Source: Methylobacterium sp. 10 (GTDB lineage: Bacteria; Pseudomonadota; Alphaproteobacteria; Rhizobiales; Beijerinckiaceae). From it: DNA of 64,000 bases. The notes beneath the pieces were generated by a model. The model was not told the DNA's origin. It saw only the letters and a program-made list of their open reading frames with translations, and ran no database searches. Location of the stretch: positions 560,501 through 624,500 of the forward strand of contig NZ_KI912577.1 in the NCBI RefSeq assembly GCF_000519085.1, read 5' to 3'. Below are positions 27,491 to 36,820 of this stretch, in pieces (positions within the stretch are counted from its first letter, which is position 1; every line of letters begins with the position of its first letter). Both the position numbers and the translations under genes were made by a program.

Positions 27491-28447
27491 TCACGCCGCT
27501 CCGCGGGCGGCACCCTCCTCGCCGCCCGCCTCGACGAAAGCCTTGAGCTCGTCGAGGGAGTCGAAGGTGAACTGGCCGCGCGGCGTATCCGCCTCGATGG
27601 AGCCGTTCGAATACATCACGTAGGTGTTGCCACCGGACGCGTAGGTGCCCACCACGGCAAGACCGCCCTTGGCTGTACTCACGGCCGGATCGGCTTCCTC
27701 GGGTGGCGATGGGACCGGCGCGGGCTCCGGCTCGTCGACGACCGACGATCGCAGGCCCAGGGGCTCCTCCCGATCGGCCTCGCGAGGCGGAGATGGCGGC
27801 ACCGCGACGGGCGTGGGGCGGGCATCTGCAACAATGGGCGCGGGCTCCGGTGCCGGAATGACCGTATCGACCATGGCCGTCGGCTTGACCGCCCGAGGCG
27901 GCTTGTTCGGCTTGATCCGGCGCGCCGGTGCGGCCTCGGAATCTGGTTCGACCGCACGGATCGGGATCTGCCGGCTGTCCTCCGCGGGAAGAGGAGGCGG
28001 TTCGGGCAGGAGATCCGGCAGGAGCGGCGACGCCGGATCGCTGCCGAGTGGCAAGGCGGGCGCGGGATCGGCGGCGAAAAGCGGCGGCGATACGAGCCTC
28101 GGCTCGGCGAGCCCCGCCGCGCTCGGGCGATGCCGTCCAGGGGATACTGGCTCCTCCGCGACATCGGCCGCGTCGAGCCCCGGCGGCTCGATCCGGCCCC
28201 GTGCCTCGAATACCGAGGGATCGACGCCAAGCCCGGCCCCCTGCTCCAGCACGGCGCGCTCCAGGCGCTTCAGGTAGGTGGCCACCACGGCCAGCCCGAG
28301 GAGGAGCGCTCCGGACGAGGCCGTCGCGGCACCCGCGATGGTCATCGTCCATCCGCTTTCTAGCCTGACATAGGGAAAGCCCTGGACGACGGAGGCAATG
28401 CCGCCGACGATCATGACGACGGCGAGCGCGAACAGCGCGAGGATCAT
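27491..28447 (-). CDS. Membrane protein with two helices and a conserved C-terminal domain
   Basis: This 318-residue protein starts with a hydrophobic segment (MILALFALAVVMIVGGI) and a second one (GAATASSGALLLGLAVVATYL, residues about 37-57). A long Pro/Ala/Glu-rich cytoplasmic or periplasmic linker follows. At the C-terminus (about residues 255-310) is a compact block with VVGTYASGGNTYVMYSNGSIEA and FDSLDELKAFVEA. Similar C-terminal blocks occur in unnamed Rhizobiales membrane proteins. It ends convergent with the HWE kinase gene. I do not know its function. Longer upstream starts lack a plausible hydrophobic beginning. Confidence 0.6.
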   Translation of the reverse strand: MILALFALAVVMIVGGIASVVQGFPYVRLESGWTMTIAGAATASSGALLLGLAVVATYLKRLERAVLEQGAGLGVDPSVFEARGRIEPPGLDAADVAEEPVSPGRHRPSAAGLAEPRLVSPPLFAADPAPALPLGSDPASPLLPDLLPEPPPLPAEDSRQIPIRAVEPDSEAAPARRIKPNKPPRAVKPTAMVDTVIPAPEPAPIVADARPTPVAVPPSPPREADREEPLGLRSSVVDEPEPAPVPSPPEEADPAVSTAKGGLAVVGTYASGGNTYVMYSNGSIEADTPRGQFTFDSLDELKAFVEAGGEEGAARGAA

Positions 28448-28686
28448 GGAACTCTCTAAACAACGCCTGCACATCAGAAGTGCGGCGCGCACAGTAAGGC
28501 TCGGCCCAGGTTTTGCAAAATCGATCCGCAGGGAATTCCTCGTTCGCCGTTCGAGGCCGGACGCCCGTTGCCCTTGGCGGAGGACCGACTTAGGTACGAA
28601 CGCGTTGGAGAGCAGACGGTGTACCCCTCGCATCCCTCGGAGCGAGCCTCACCCCCACTGCGCCATCAGACCCGGGAGACCTGCCG

Positions 28687-29286
28687 ATGACCTTCACCCT
28701 GCCCGAACTGCCCTACGCCTACGACGCGCTCGGCCCCTACATGTCGAAGGAGACCCTCGAGTTCCACCACGACAAGCACCACAAGGCCTATGTCGATACC
28801 GGCAACAAGCTGCTCGAAGGCACGGGTCTCGAAGGCAAGACTGTCGAGGAGATCGTCACGGCGTCCTACGGCACCAACCAGCCGCTGTTCAACAATGCCG
28901 GCCAGCACTTCAACCACCTCCATTTCTGGAACTGGATGAAGCCAAATGGCGGCGGCGCGGCCCCGGCGGCCCTGGCCGCGAAGATCGATGAGGATCTCGG
29001 CGGCTTCGACAAGTTCAAAGCGGACTTCATCCAGGCGGGCGTCGGCCAGTTCGGCTCGGGCTGGGCCTGGCTCGCGGTCAAGGACGGCAAGCTCGCGATC
29101 CTGAAGACCCCCAACGGCGAGAACCCGCTGGTGCACGGTGCCAAACCGATCCTCGGCGTCGACGTGTGGGAGCACTCCTACTACATCGACTATCGCAACC
29201 GCCGCCCCGACTACCTCAAGGCGTTCATCGAGAATCTGGTGAACTGGGAATACGTCGAGAAGCTCTACGGCGAAGCCTCGAAGTAA
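28687..29286 (+). CDS. sodB: Iron/manganese superoxide dismutase
   Basis: This 199-residue cytosolic enzyme converts superoxide to hydrogen peroxide and oxygen. Conserved features include EFHHDKHHKAYVDTGNKL, GQHFNHLHFWNWMKPNGGG, FGSGWAWL and the metal-binding DVWEHSYYIDYRNRRPDY. The Gln-containing NNAGQHFNH pattern favours the iron form, hence sodB. The length is standard. A hairpin with the features of a weak terminator follows the stop, and a long inverted repeat lies between it and murJ. Confidence 0.93.
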   Translation: MTFTLPELPYAYDALGPYMSKETLEFHHDKHHKAYVDTGNKLLEGTGLEGKTVEEIVTASYGTNQPLFNNAGQHFNHLHFWNWMKPNGGGAAPAALAAKIDEDLGGFDKFKADFIQAGVGQFGSGWAWLAVKDGKLAILKTPNGENPLVHGAKPILGVDVWEHSYYIDYRNRRPDYLKAFIENLVNWEYVEKLYGEASK

Positions 29287-29304
29287 CGTCCCGTTTCCTT
29301 GTCG

Positions 29305-29330
29305 CGCCGCGGGTCTTCGGGCTCGCGGCG
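29305..29330 (+). terminator. Possible intrinsic terminator after sodB
   Basis: The arms CGCCGCG (29305-29311) and CGCGGCG (29324-29330) can form a 7-bp GC hairpin with a 12-base loop, 19 bp after the sodB stop. It is followed by TTGTCTTG, a poor U-tract, so termination may be inefficient or Rho-assisted. Confidence 0.45.
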
Positions 29331-29390
29331 TTGTCTTGCGCAACTGCCTGCATCCATCGGGCCTGACGAAACCGTCGGAGCGCGGCTCTC

Positions 29391-29492
29391 CTCCCCCTTG
29401 TGGGGAGGAGCTGGAGGTGGGGGTGGTGGGGCGACCCGTTGTGGAGCTCGGCGGAACCACCCCCACCCTCGCTCCCTCCCCGGAAGGGGGAG
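29391..29492. repeat. Long imperfect inverted repeat between sodB and murJ
   Basis: Two 37-base arms, 29391-29427 and 29456-29492, are nearly complementary (shared blocks CTCCCCCTT, GGTGGGGGTGGT). They are separated by 28 bp and could fold into one long stem. Palindromes of this type occur dispersed in genomes of this group. The copy number cannot be assessed from one window. Confidence 0.65.
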
Positions 29493-29545
29493 GGAATAAC
29501 GCGCATCGGCGAAGCGTTCTGTTTCCCTCTCTCCGGTCGATTCGC

Positions 29546-31075
29546 ATGATCCGCAGCATCCTCTCCGTCGGCGGCTGGACGCTGGTCTCCCGCGTCACCG
29601 GCTTTGCCCGCGACGTGGTGATGGCGGCCGTGCTCGGGGCGGGCCCGGTGGCCGATGCCTTCGTCGTCGCCTTCCGGCTGCCGAACCACTTCCGCGCCAT
29701 CTTCGGCGAGGGGGCGTTCAACACCGCCTTCGTCCCGGCCTATGCCGGCCTTTCCGAGACCGGCGAGGCGAGCGCAGCCAGGCGTTTCGCCACCCGCGTG
29801 TTCACGCTGCTGCTGCTGACGCAGATCGTGCTGCTGGCCGTCGCCTGGTCGGCGATGCCGTGGGTGGTGCGTGCCCTGGCACCCGGCTTCTCGGACGATC
29901 CCCTCCGCTTCGATCTCGCCGTCTCGCTGACGCGGATCACCTTCCCCTACCTCCTCTTCATCACCCTGGTGACGCTGCTGTCGGGCATCCTCAATGCCCA
30001 TCGCCGCTTCGCCGTGGCGGCGGGAGCGCCGGTCCTTCTGAACCTGTCGATGCTGGTCGCCCTGGCGCTGGCGGGATTCTTCCCGAATGCCGCCTATGCC
30101 GCCGCCTGGGGCGTCTCGATCTCGGGCGTGCTGCAATTCGGTCTCGTCTGGCTCGCCTGCCGGCGCGCGGACGTCGCGCCGGCGCTTGGGGCACCGACCC
30201 TGCGCGATCCGGCGATGACGCGTTTCTTCAAGGTGCTCGGCCCGGCGGTGATCGGCGCGGCCGGGTTCCAGATCGCCTCCTTCGCCGACACGATCATCGC
30301 GAGTTTCCTGCCCACCGGCGCAGTGTCGGCCCTCTACTACGCCGACCGGCTGTACCAGTTGCCCTTCGGCGTCATAGCGATCGCGGCCGGGACGGTGCTG
30401 CTCCCGGAGATGAGCCGGCGGATCGCCAAGGGCGATGTGGCGGGGGCGCATGCGGCCCAGAACCGGGCGGCGGGCTTTTCCCTGGCCCTGTCGGCCCCCT
30501 TCACCATTGCCTTCCTCACCCTGCCGGGCCTGATGATGACGGCCCTGTTCCAGCGCGGGGCCTTCGGCGCCGAGGATGCCGCACGCGCCGCCTCGGTGCT
30601 CGCCGCCTACGGTCTCGCCCTGCCCGCCGTGGTGCTGGTGCGCAGCGCGGTGGCGAGCTTTTACGCGCGCCAGGACACGATGACGCCGCTCATCGCCTCG
30701 CTGGCCTCCATCGCCCTCAACGTCGCGCTCAAGATCATGCTCACCGGCCCCTATGGGGTGACCGGATTGGCGCTCGCTACCGCCTTCAGCCAGTGGCTGA
30801 ACCTCGCGCTCCTCGTGGGGCTCGCCTGGCGCCGGGGCTGGACTGCGCCGAGCCGAGGCCTCGGCATTACCGTCATCGGCGTGGTCGTCGCCTGCACCGC
30901 CCTCGCCGCCACGGCGATCTATGGCCTCCCGATCGTGGAACGGTCGGTACCGGCCCTGCCGCATTTCCGCGAGATCGTGGTGCTCGGGCTTCTCGGGCTC
31001 TTCGGTGCCCTCGTCTACGCGGCCCTGTTGTTGGGAACCCTGCGGGCCTTCGGCCTGCGCCTGCGCCGGGCTTGA
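29546..31075 (+). CDS. murJ: Lipid II flippase MurJ
   Basis: This 509-residue inner-membrane protein of the MOP superfamily has about fourteen hydrophobic segments. It should transfer lipid II across the membrane for peptidoglycan synthesis. Typical motifs are SRVTGFARDVVMAAVLG near residue 14, ADAFVVAFRLPNHFRAIFGEGAF near residues 38-58 and YYADRLYQLPFGVIAIA near 267. Length and motif order match MurJ. The upstream frame remains open through the inverted repeat, but the ATG at 29546 starts the conserved N-terminus (MIRSILSVGG). Confidence 0.92.
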   Translation: MIRSILSVGGWTLVSRVTGFARDVVMAAVLGAGPVADAFVVAFRLPNHFRAIFGEGAFNTAFVPAYAGLSETGEASAARRFATRVFTLLLLTQIVLLAVAWSAMPWVVRALAPGFSDDPLRFDLAVSLTRITFPYLLFITLVTLLSGILNAHRRFAVAAGAPVLLNLSMLVALALAGFFPNAAYAAAWGVSISGVLQFGLVWLACRRADVAPALGAPTLRDPAMTRFFKVLGPAVIGAAGFQIASFADTIIASFLPTGAVSALYYADRLYQLPFGVIAIAAGTVLLPEMSRRIAKGDVAGAHAAQNRAAGFSLALSAPFTIAFLTLPGLMMTALFQRGAFGAEDAARAASVLAAYGLALPAVVLVRSAVASFYARQDTMTPLIASLASIALNVALKIMLTGPYGVTGLALATAFSQWLNLALLVGLAWRRGWTAPSRGLGITVIGVVVACTALAATAIYGLPIVERSVPALPHFREIVVLGLLGLFGALVYAALLLGTLRAFGLRLRRA

Positions 31076-31085
31076 TCCTCTCGGA

Positions 31086-31367
31086 TCAGCAGCCCTGGCA
31101 GATCCCGTTCAGGACGCGGTCCAGCCGCTTCTGCCGCTCGGTCCGCTCATTGGGATCGACGATGGGGGCGCCGGCAGCACCCGGCGGAACGGTCTGGCCC
31201 GTGGTCGACGTATGGGGCGCCGTGACGGTGGTTTCAGGTCCGCCCCCTGTCCCGGTGACGGCGGCCCGGGCCTCGGGCAGGCCCGCAAGGAATGACAGAC
31301 CGAGAATGGCAGCGAGCACGCGATGGTGACGTCCCGATCCCGCCGAACTCTTATATCGCCTCTGCAT
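31086..31367 (-). CDS. Small secreted protein, unknown function
   Basis: This 93-residue protein begins with a basic N-terminus and a hydrophobic stretch ending in a likely signal-peptidase site (LSFLAGLPEARA, about residues 23-34). The mature part is low-complexity (Thr/Pro/Gly), followed by a charged C-terminus ending in CQGC. A strong ribosome-binding site (GGAGAAGG) lies just before the ATG. I do not recognise the family. It ends ten bases from the convergent murJ gene. Confidence 0.5.
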   Translation of the reverse strand: MQRRYKSSAGSGRHHRVLAAILGLSFLAGLPEARAAVTGTGGGPETTVTAPHTSTTGQTVPPGAAGAPIVDPNERTERQKRLDRVLNGICQGC

Positions 31368-31568
31368 CAACCTTCTCCGCCTCGTATCGCCGGCACGCCC
31401 GCTTGGCCCATGTTTCGGGCTTGCGCGCCTCTTCCGGCATCGAAACCCGAAACCGGCGTTAAGTCGCGGAAGTTCCAGAATTAAATTGCTGGCGATGTGC
31501 GGATTAATGTCGTGCCATCGCCCGATGATGCCGCTCCGATCGGGCGCGATCCTCCGGCTGCGGCAGTC

Positions 31569-32735
31569 TCACTGCCCTGCCCGCCCCCGCATCGAGGCCG
31601 GCTGGCCAGGCAGGCTCAGCCTGAACCCCGTATCGTGAACCGCATCTCCCTCGACACGATAGACACCGATGCTCCGGTCCACGTAGTTGCCGATATAGAC
31701 ATGCGCGCCGGAGGGACTGAAGGCGATGCCCTGCGTCACCGCTCCCGCCTCGGCCTCTCCCGTGCGGCGGACGATCCCCGACGGATCGATGGTGAGCAGC
31801 GCCACCGCCCCGGTCGGGGTGTAGCCGGGGCCACTCGCAGGCGCGCTCGATCCGCGCACCACGGCCACCGCCGCATGCCGGCCATCCGGCGAAATCGCCA
31901 GGGTCTCCGGCGTGTCGCCGATGCCGAGATGATCGGTCACCACCGGGCGCGGCGCATCGGCCCGGATCACGCTGACGCTGTCGGCATGGCCGTCACTGGG
32001 CTCAGGGCCGGTATTGGCGGTCAGCACCAAACGCCCGTCGGGCGTGACCTCCAGGCCATAGATGCCGGGACCGACGGGAAGGTCGAGGGCCGAATCGTAG
32101 GTGGCTTTGGCGCCATCGAGGGCGAGAACCCCCACCTTGGCGGCCTTGTTCTTGGCGACGTATGCGCGACGTCCGTCCGGGGCGATGGCCACCGCCGCCG
32201 CCTCGTCGCCCACATCCACGGTGGACACGGCACGTACGCTCGTTCCCGCGATCGACAGGACGGTGACGCTGCGGCCTTCGCGGTTGGCGACGAGGGCGAG
32301 GTTCCCCGTCCGCGCTATGGCGAGGCCCGAGGGCTGGCGCCCGACGCGGATCGTCTCCACCGGACGCGGCGGGTCGGCGAGGAGGTCGATCACGTGGAGC
32401 CGGTCGTCGGCTTGCGCGTACCAGGCCTCGCCCTCCTGCCGCATGAGCACCGAACTCGCCACCAGTCCCAGCCGCCCGTCCGGGGTGATCTGCAGATTGG
32501 TGGGCGGCCCGTAGACGGAATTGTCGAGGGGCAGAACATGGGCGAGGCGGGGGCGGGCCTCGTCACTCACATCGACGATAGCCAGCGCATCGCGGCCATT
32601 GGGGCCGTTCCGGCCACCCTCGGGCGGGAAGAAGGTCTTTCCGTCGAGCCCGACCAAGAGGAAGGGCGGGGCGTCGGCGGCGCAGGCGGGCGCGAGGCCG
32701 AGCAACCCCGCCAGCAGGCATCCGAACAGGCGCAT
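31569..32735 (-). CDS. Exported YVTN-type beta-propeller protein
   Basis: A 388-residue protein with an N-terminal signal peptide ([14 protein letters not shown], about residues 5-19). Six or seven repeated blades follow, each with the pattern IxPDGRxxxVAN, for example [38 protein letters not shown] and [12 protein letters not shown]. Such periplasmic YVTN/lactonase-like propellers bind ligands or redox partners. The exact role is unknown. The gene lies 43 bp from the tlpA stop on the same strand, and the pair may be transcribed together. Confidence 0.7.
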   Translation of the reverse strand: MRLFGCLLAGLLGLAPACAADAPPFLLVGLDGKTFFPPEGGRNGPNGRDALAIVDVSDEARPRLAHVLPLDNSVYGPPTNLQITPDGRLGLVASSVLMRQEGEAWYAQADDRLHVIDLLADPPRPVETIRVGRQPSGLAIARTGNLALVANREGRSVTVLSIAGTSVRAVSTVDVGDEAAAVAIAPDGRRAYVAKNKAAKVGVLALDGAKATYDSALDLPVGPGIYGLEVTPDGRLVLTANTGPEPSDGHADSVSVIRADAPRPVVTDHLGIGDTPETLAISPDGRHAAVAVVRGSSAPASGPGYTPTGAVALLTIDPSGIVRRTGEAEAGAVTQGIAFSPSGAHVYIGNYVDRSIGVYRVEGDAVHDTGFRLSLPGQPASMRGRAGQ

Positions 32736-32778
32736 CGTTCTTCCTCCAGTCGGCGGTAGCCCCCTCGAGGCGGGGAGA

Positions 32779-33423
32779 TCAATCGCGGCCGAGCGCCCTG
32801 CGTATCAGCCGCTTGGCATCCTCGCCGCCCCAATCCGCCGGTCCCTTCATCACGCCGAGGATGCAGCCCTTGACGTCCACCAGCATCGTGGTGGGCAGGC
32901 CCAGCGAGCCGGTCGCCTTCTGCATTGCCGGCAGCACCCGCCCGCCGGGATCGGCATAGTAGGCGAGATTCACGATGCCGTTCTCCTTCAGCCATTGCAG
33001 CGGCTTCTCGAGATTGCGCGTGTCGACATTGATCGCTGCAATGGTGAAGTCCGTCCCCCCCAGCGTCTGCTCGAGCCGGTCGAGGGCCGGCATCTCGGCC
33101 TTGCAGGGGGCGCACCATGTCGCCCACAGGTTCACCAGCGCGAGGCGGCCCTGCAACTGGGCGAGGGTCCGGTCGGTGCCGTCCGGTCCCTTGAACACGA
33201 GGTCCGGCGCCAGGCGCGGAACCTTCGAGACCTCCATGGCCGCCACTTCGCCACGGGCATGGGGGGCGATGCGCGCGATCGTCTCGACGGCGCCACGGCA
33301 CGGCTCGGCCACCGTCTCGCTGTTGCCGCCGGTCGGACGCGTCCCGTATACGACGAGACCGCCCGCGATCAGGACGGCGACGACGGCTCCCGCAGCCAGG
33401 GTCGCCTTGGCTCCGGGCATCAT
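32779..33423 (-). CDS. tlpA: Membrane-anchored thioredoxin-like TlpA
   Basis: A 214-residue protein with an N-terminal membrane anchor (about residues 6-27) and a periplasmic thioredoxin fold. The active site WCAPC has Cys104 and Cys107, and the cis-Pro loop is LGLPTTMLV. TlpA-family proteins reduce disulfides in the periplasm and are needed for cytochrome oxidase assembly in Bradyrhizobium. It is divergent from argH across 51 bp, the arrangement seen in other Rhizobiales. Adjacent ATGs at 33423 and 33420 are both possible starts. Confidence 0.85.
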   Translation of the reverse strand: MMPGAKATLAAGAVVAVLIAGGLVVYGTRPTGGNSETVAEPCRGAVETIARIAPHARGEVAAMEVSKVPRLAPDLVFKGPDGTDRTLAQLQGRLALVNLWATWCAPCKAEMPALDRLEQTLGGTDFTIAAINVDTRNLEKPLQWLKENGIVNLAYYADPGGRVLPAMQKATGSLGLPTTMLVDVKGCILGVMKGPADWGGEDAKRLIRRALGRD

Positions 33424-33474
33424 CGTTGCGTCGCCCGACGGGTGGATGGGGCGGCGGAGAGGAACAGTGTCGAC

Positions 33475-34872
33475 ATGAGCAACCGGATGTGGGGCGGGCG
33501 CTTCGCGAGCGGCCCCGCCGAGATCATGGAGGAGATCAACGCCTCCATCGGATTCGACAAGCGCCTCGCACCCCAGGATATCCGCGGCTCGCTGGCGCAT
33601 GTGGCGATGCTGGGCAAGTCAGGCATCCTGCCATCCGCCGATGTGGCGGCGATCGAGGACGGTCTCAAGACCGTGCGCGCGGAAATCGAGGGCGGTGGTT
33701 TCGTGTTCAAGCGCGAGCTCGAGGACATCCACATGTCCGTCGAGAGCCGGCTCACCGAGATCGTCGGCCCCACCGCCGGGCGCCTGCACACCGCGCGCTC
33801 GCGCAACGACCAGGTCGCCACCGACATGAAGCTCTGGGTGCGCGACACCCTCGACAGCCTCGACGAGCAGGCCGCCGGCCTGCAGCGGGCCCTGGCCGAG
33901 AAGGCGCTGGCCCATGCGGCGACCGTGATGCCCGGCTTCACCCATCTGCAATCGGCCCAGCCCGTCACGTTCGGCCACCATTGCCTCGCCTATGTGGAGA
34001 TGCTGGCCCGCGACCGCGGGCGCTTTCGCGATGCCCGTGCCCGCTTGAACGAGTGCCCGCTCGGGGCCGCGGCACTGGCCGGCACCTCCTTCCCCATCGA
34101 CCGTCACGCCACGGCGCAAGCGCTCGGCTTCGACCGGCCCACCGCCAACTCCCTCGACTCGGTGGCCGACCGCGACTTCGCGCTGGAATCCCTCTCCGCC
34201 GCCTCGATCTGCGCCGTGCACCTGTCGCGCTTCGCCGAGGAACTGGTGGTCTGGACCTCGGCGCAGTTCAACTTCGTCAGGCTGTCGGACGGCTATACCA
34301 CCGGCTCGTCGATCATGCCGCAGAAGCGCAACCCGGATGCGGCCGAGCTCGTGCGGGCCAAGTCCGGCCGCGTCATCGGCGCGCTCACCGGCCTGCTCAT
34401 CGTGATGAAGGGCCTGCCGCTGGCCTATTCGAAGGACATGCAGGAGGACAAGGAAGGTACGTTCGACGCACTCCAGGCGCTCTCCCTGTGTCTCGCCGCC
34501 ATGACCGGCATGGTGCGCGACCTGAAGCCCAACGCCGACGTACTCGCCCGCGCCGCCGGCTCCGGCTACGCCACCGCCACCGACCTCGCCGATTGGCTGG
34601 TGCGCGAACTCGGCCTGCCGTTCCGCGAAGCGCACCACGTCACCGGCCGCCTCGTCGGCGCCGCCTCGGCCAGGGACATCGGGCTGGAGGAGCTATCCCT
34701 CTCCGAGATGCAGGAGGCAGAGCCCAGGATCACCGATGCGGTCTATGCGGTGCTGGGCGTGGAGAACTCGGTCTCCAGCCGCACCAGCTACGGCGGCACC
34801 GCTCCGGACAACGTCCGGACGCAGGCCACGCGCTGGCTGGCGCTGCTCGACGCGCCCTCCGGAGCGGCGTGA
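33475..34872 (+). CDS. argH: Argininosuccinate lyase
   Basis: This 465-residue cytosolic enzyme splits argininosuccinate into arginine and fumarate, the last step of arginine synthesis. The fumarase/aspartase-superfamily signature [16 protein letters not shown] lies near residue 280. Other conserved segments are [12 protein letters not shown] at the N-terminus, [17 protein letters not shown] near residue 106 and [17 protein letters not shown] near residue 153. Length and motifs are standard. GAGAGGA precedes the ATG. The divergent tlpA start is 51 bp upstream. Confidence 0.95.
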   Translation: MSNRMWGGRFASGPAEIMEEINASIGFDKRLAPQDIRGSLAHVAMLGKSGILPSADVAAIEDGLKTVRAEIEGGGFVFKRELEDIHMSVESRLTEIVGPTAGRLHTARSRNDQVATDMKLWVRDTLDSLDEQAAGLQRALAEKALAHAATVMPGFTHLQSAQPVTFGHHCLAYVEMLARDRGRFRDARARLNECPLGAAALAGTSFPIDRHATAQALGFDRPTANSLDSVADRDFALESLSAASICAVHLSRFAEELVVWTSAQFNFVRLSDGYTTGSSIMPQKRNPDAAELVRAKSGRVIGALTGLLIVMKGLPLAYSKDMQEDKEGTFDALQALSLCLAAMTGMVRDLKPNADVLARAAGSGYATATDLADWLVRELGLPFREAHHVTGRLVGAASARDIGLEELSLSEMQEAEPRITDAVYAVLGVENSVSSRTSYGGTAPDNVRTQATRWLALLDAPSGAA

Positions 34873-34885
34873 TTCACAGGGCGAC

Positions 34886-34925
34886 AAAAAAGCTCGGCCG
34901 CAGCGGATGCGTTCACGGTCGAGCT
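34886..34925 (-). terminator. Intrinsic terminator-like hairpin, read on the minus strand
   Basis: On the minus strand, a 10-bp stem (arms 34891-34900 and 34916-34925, one G-U type mismatch) with a 15-base loop is followed directly by a run of U (34891-34886). This is the layout of a Rho-independent terminator. On the plus strand the U-tract is missing. No minus-strand gene ends here, so it could stop antisense or read-through transcripts from the right. Confidence 0.5.
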
Positions 34926-34970
34926 ATGTGATCCTGCCTAAAGCTCGGACCAAGCACGCCGGAGATGTCG

Positions 34971-35312
34971 ATGCCCGTCGAGAGTTGGATGAACCCCGAA
35001 GAGACCGCCGCCCTCGCGGCGGACGCCACCACCGTGATCGATTCCGTCCTCGCCCGCCTGCCGGAGTCCGACCGGGCGGCGTTCTGGGCATCGATCCGCA
35101 AATGCTACAACACGCCCTACAACGACCCGAAGCCCCGCGCCCTTCCGGTCCGCGACGTGATGGAAGCGACAGTCACCACCTCGCATGTGCCGGCCTCCAT
35201 CGCCGATCCGTCGACGGTCGGTGTGGCGATCGCCGAGCCGCCTCAGGTGGAGGTGGCGATGGGTGCCATCCTCGCCGGAGCGACCTTCGGACCGGAGGCG
35301 CACCCGGCTTGA
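34971..35312 (+). CDS. Small hypothetical protein after argH
   Basis: This 113-residue protein has no signal peptide or membrane segment. The first 60 residues are helical (NPEETAALAADATTVIDSVLARL, then RAAFWASIRKCYNTPY) and the rest is Ala/Val/Pro-rich. Two ATGs compete; the one at 34971 is six bases after GGAG and is preferred over 34965. I do not recognise the family. Codon use resembles neighbouring genes, which supports it being real. Confidence 0.5.
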   Translation: MPVESWMNPEETAALAADATTVIDSVLARLPESDRAAFWASIRKCYNTPYNDPKPRALPVRDVMEATVTTSHVPASIADPSTVGVAIAEPPQVEVAMGAILAGATFGPEAHPA

Positions 35313-35521
35313 ACCGTCCCCGCATGCGGGGCTCATGCGCGCGGATCTGATGCTCGATCAGGCCCGACGGGATGCCGCCCGATGCTATCCCGCCGCAATT
35401 CCGGACAATTTTGCGGCATGTGTCGACACCACGACGAACGCCGCCGATCCGCCGCTGCCGACGCAGGTCCGCCGCGCGCGCGGCCGGCGGCCTTTCTTTC
35501 GTATTCGAGAACCTGAACACG

Positions 35522-36187
35522 ATGCTGCATCCTCTCCGCCGCCTTCTCGTCGTCAGCGCCACAGCGGCTATCCTGTCGACCCTCGGCCCGGCCCCTATCA
35601 CCGGCCCCTCATCGGCCATGGCGCAGCAAGAGGCGGCCGCCGAGACCGAGGCTCCGGCGAAATCCCGGGGACGCGGGCGGGAGAGAAAGAAGGCGGTGAG
35701 CGCACCGGGCATGCAGCAGGCGACGCCGGTGGCGATCTTCGGGGACTGGAACGTCTTCGCAAACGGCCAGGGCAAGTCGCGCACCTGCTACGCCATCGCC
35801 CAGCCGCAGACCCGTTCGCCGAAGACCCTCAAGCGTGACACCGCCTACCTGTTCGTGACCATCCGCAAGGGGGACAACGTCCAGAACGAGGTCGCGGTGA
35901 TGTTCGGCTTCCCGCCCAAACCGGCCGCCAGCCAGGCAAAGGCCAACGCCACCGCCGCCTCTGACCCAACCCTGAGTCTCGGCAGTTCGCAATACGGCCT
36001 TGTGGTGAAGGATGAGAATGCCTGGCTGCAGAATCCGTCCGAGGAAGCCCGCCTCGTCGGCGAGATGGCCAAACTGGCCAAGGTCCAGGTCAAGACGGTG
36101 TCCATGCGCGGCACCTCCACCAGCGACGAGTACGCGCTGGCGGGCTTCGGCGACGCGATGAAGCGCGCCCGCGAGGAGTGCAAGTAA
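35522..36187 (+). CDS. IalB-like (invasion-associated locus B) exported protein
   Basis: A 221-residue protein with a signal peptide (LLVVSATAAILSTL then an SSAMA cleavage region, about residues 8-36) and a basic linker. The IalB-type beta domain has IFGDWNVFANGQGKSRTCYAIAQP near residue 75, then AYLFVTIRKGD and SMRGTSTSDEYALAGFGDAM near the C-terminus. IalB-family proteins are periplasmic or outer-membrane associated and widespread in Rhizobiales; despite the name their general role is not settled. The gene ends convergent with the sigma-factor gene, 54 bp apart. Confidence 0.8.
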   Translation: MLHPLRRLLVVSATAAILSTLGPAPITGPSSAMAQQEAAAETEAPAKSRGRGRERKKAVSAPGMQQATPVAIFGDWNVFANGQGKSRTCYAIAQPQTRSPKTLKRDTAYLFVTIRKGDNVQNEVAVMFGFPPKPAASQAKANATAASDPTLSLGSSQYGLVVKDENAWLQNPSEEARLVGEMAKLAKVQVKTVSMRGTSTSDEYALAGFGDAMKRAREECK

Positions 36188-36241
36188 GGGCACCTTCCGC
36201 GATACGCCGAGCCGCCGTCACGGGAAGCCGGCGCAGCGGCG

Positions 36242-36820
36242 TCAGGGGCCGCCAAGCGCCGCCCGCGTGAGCGCGTCGGCCCCAATATCGTCGGTGCCGT
36301 TCATGCCCAGGGTCTCGATCAGCCGGCCACGGGCGCGGCTGACACGACTCTTCATCGTCCCCACGGCGACGCCACAGATCTCGGCGGCCTCCTCGTAGGT
36401 GAAGCTCTGAGCGCCCACGAGGACGAGGGCCTCGCGCTGGCTCAGCGGCAGGAGGTCGAGGGCGGCCTGAAACTCGCGCATCTCCACCCGGATCTCCTGC
36501 TCGGGCAGGCTGGTCAGCCGCGCGGCATGGGCACCGTCGGCATCCTCGACCTCGCGCTTGCGCTTGCGCTGCTCGGAATAGAACAGGTTGCGCAGGATGG
36601 TGAACAGCCACGCCGTCAGGTTCGTGCCGCGGGCGAAGCTGTCCGCTTTGGTCCAGGCTCGCACCAGCGTGTCCTGAACCAGGTCGTCGCTGCGGTCGAG
36701 ATCATAGGTCAGCGAATAAGCGAACGCTCTGAGGGCCGGGATCGCACCGAGCAGGAGATCGCGCATTTCGGAATCGGCGCCGGCGGGCGTTCCGATAGGA
36801 TGGAGGAGGCTGGTCATCAT
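36242..36820 (-). CDS. ecfG: EcfG-type general stress response sigma factor
   Basis: A 192-residue ECF sigma factor. Region 2 (about residues 20-85) contains LTYDLDRSDDLVQDTLVRAW, and region 4 (about 110-165) contains LPLSQREALVLVGAQSFTYEEAAEICGV then GTMKSRVSRARGRL. The gene overlaps the end of the nepR-like gene (ATGATGA), the standard arrangement of the alphaproteobacterial stress response. NepR holds EcfG inactive until phosphorylated PhyR binds NepR. No phyR gene is visible next to it. Two adjacent ATGs (36820, 36817) are possible starts. Confidence 0.88.
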   Translation of the reverse strand: MMTSLLHPIGTPAGADSEMRDLLLGAIPALRAFAYSLTYDLDRSDDLVQDTLVRAWTKADSFARGTNLTAWLFTILRNLFYSEQRKRKREVEDADGAHAARLTSLPEQEIRVEMREFQAALDLLPLSQREALVLVGAQSFTYEEAAEICGVAVGTMKSRVSRARGRLIETLGMNGTDDIGADALTRAALGGP

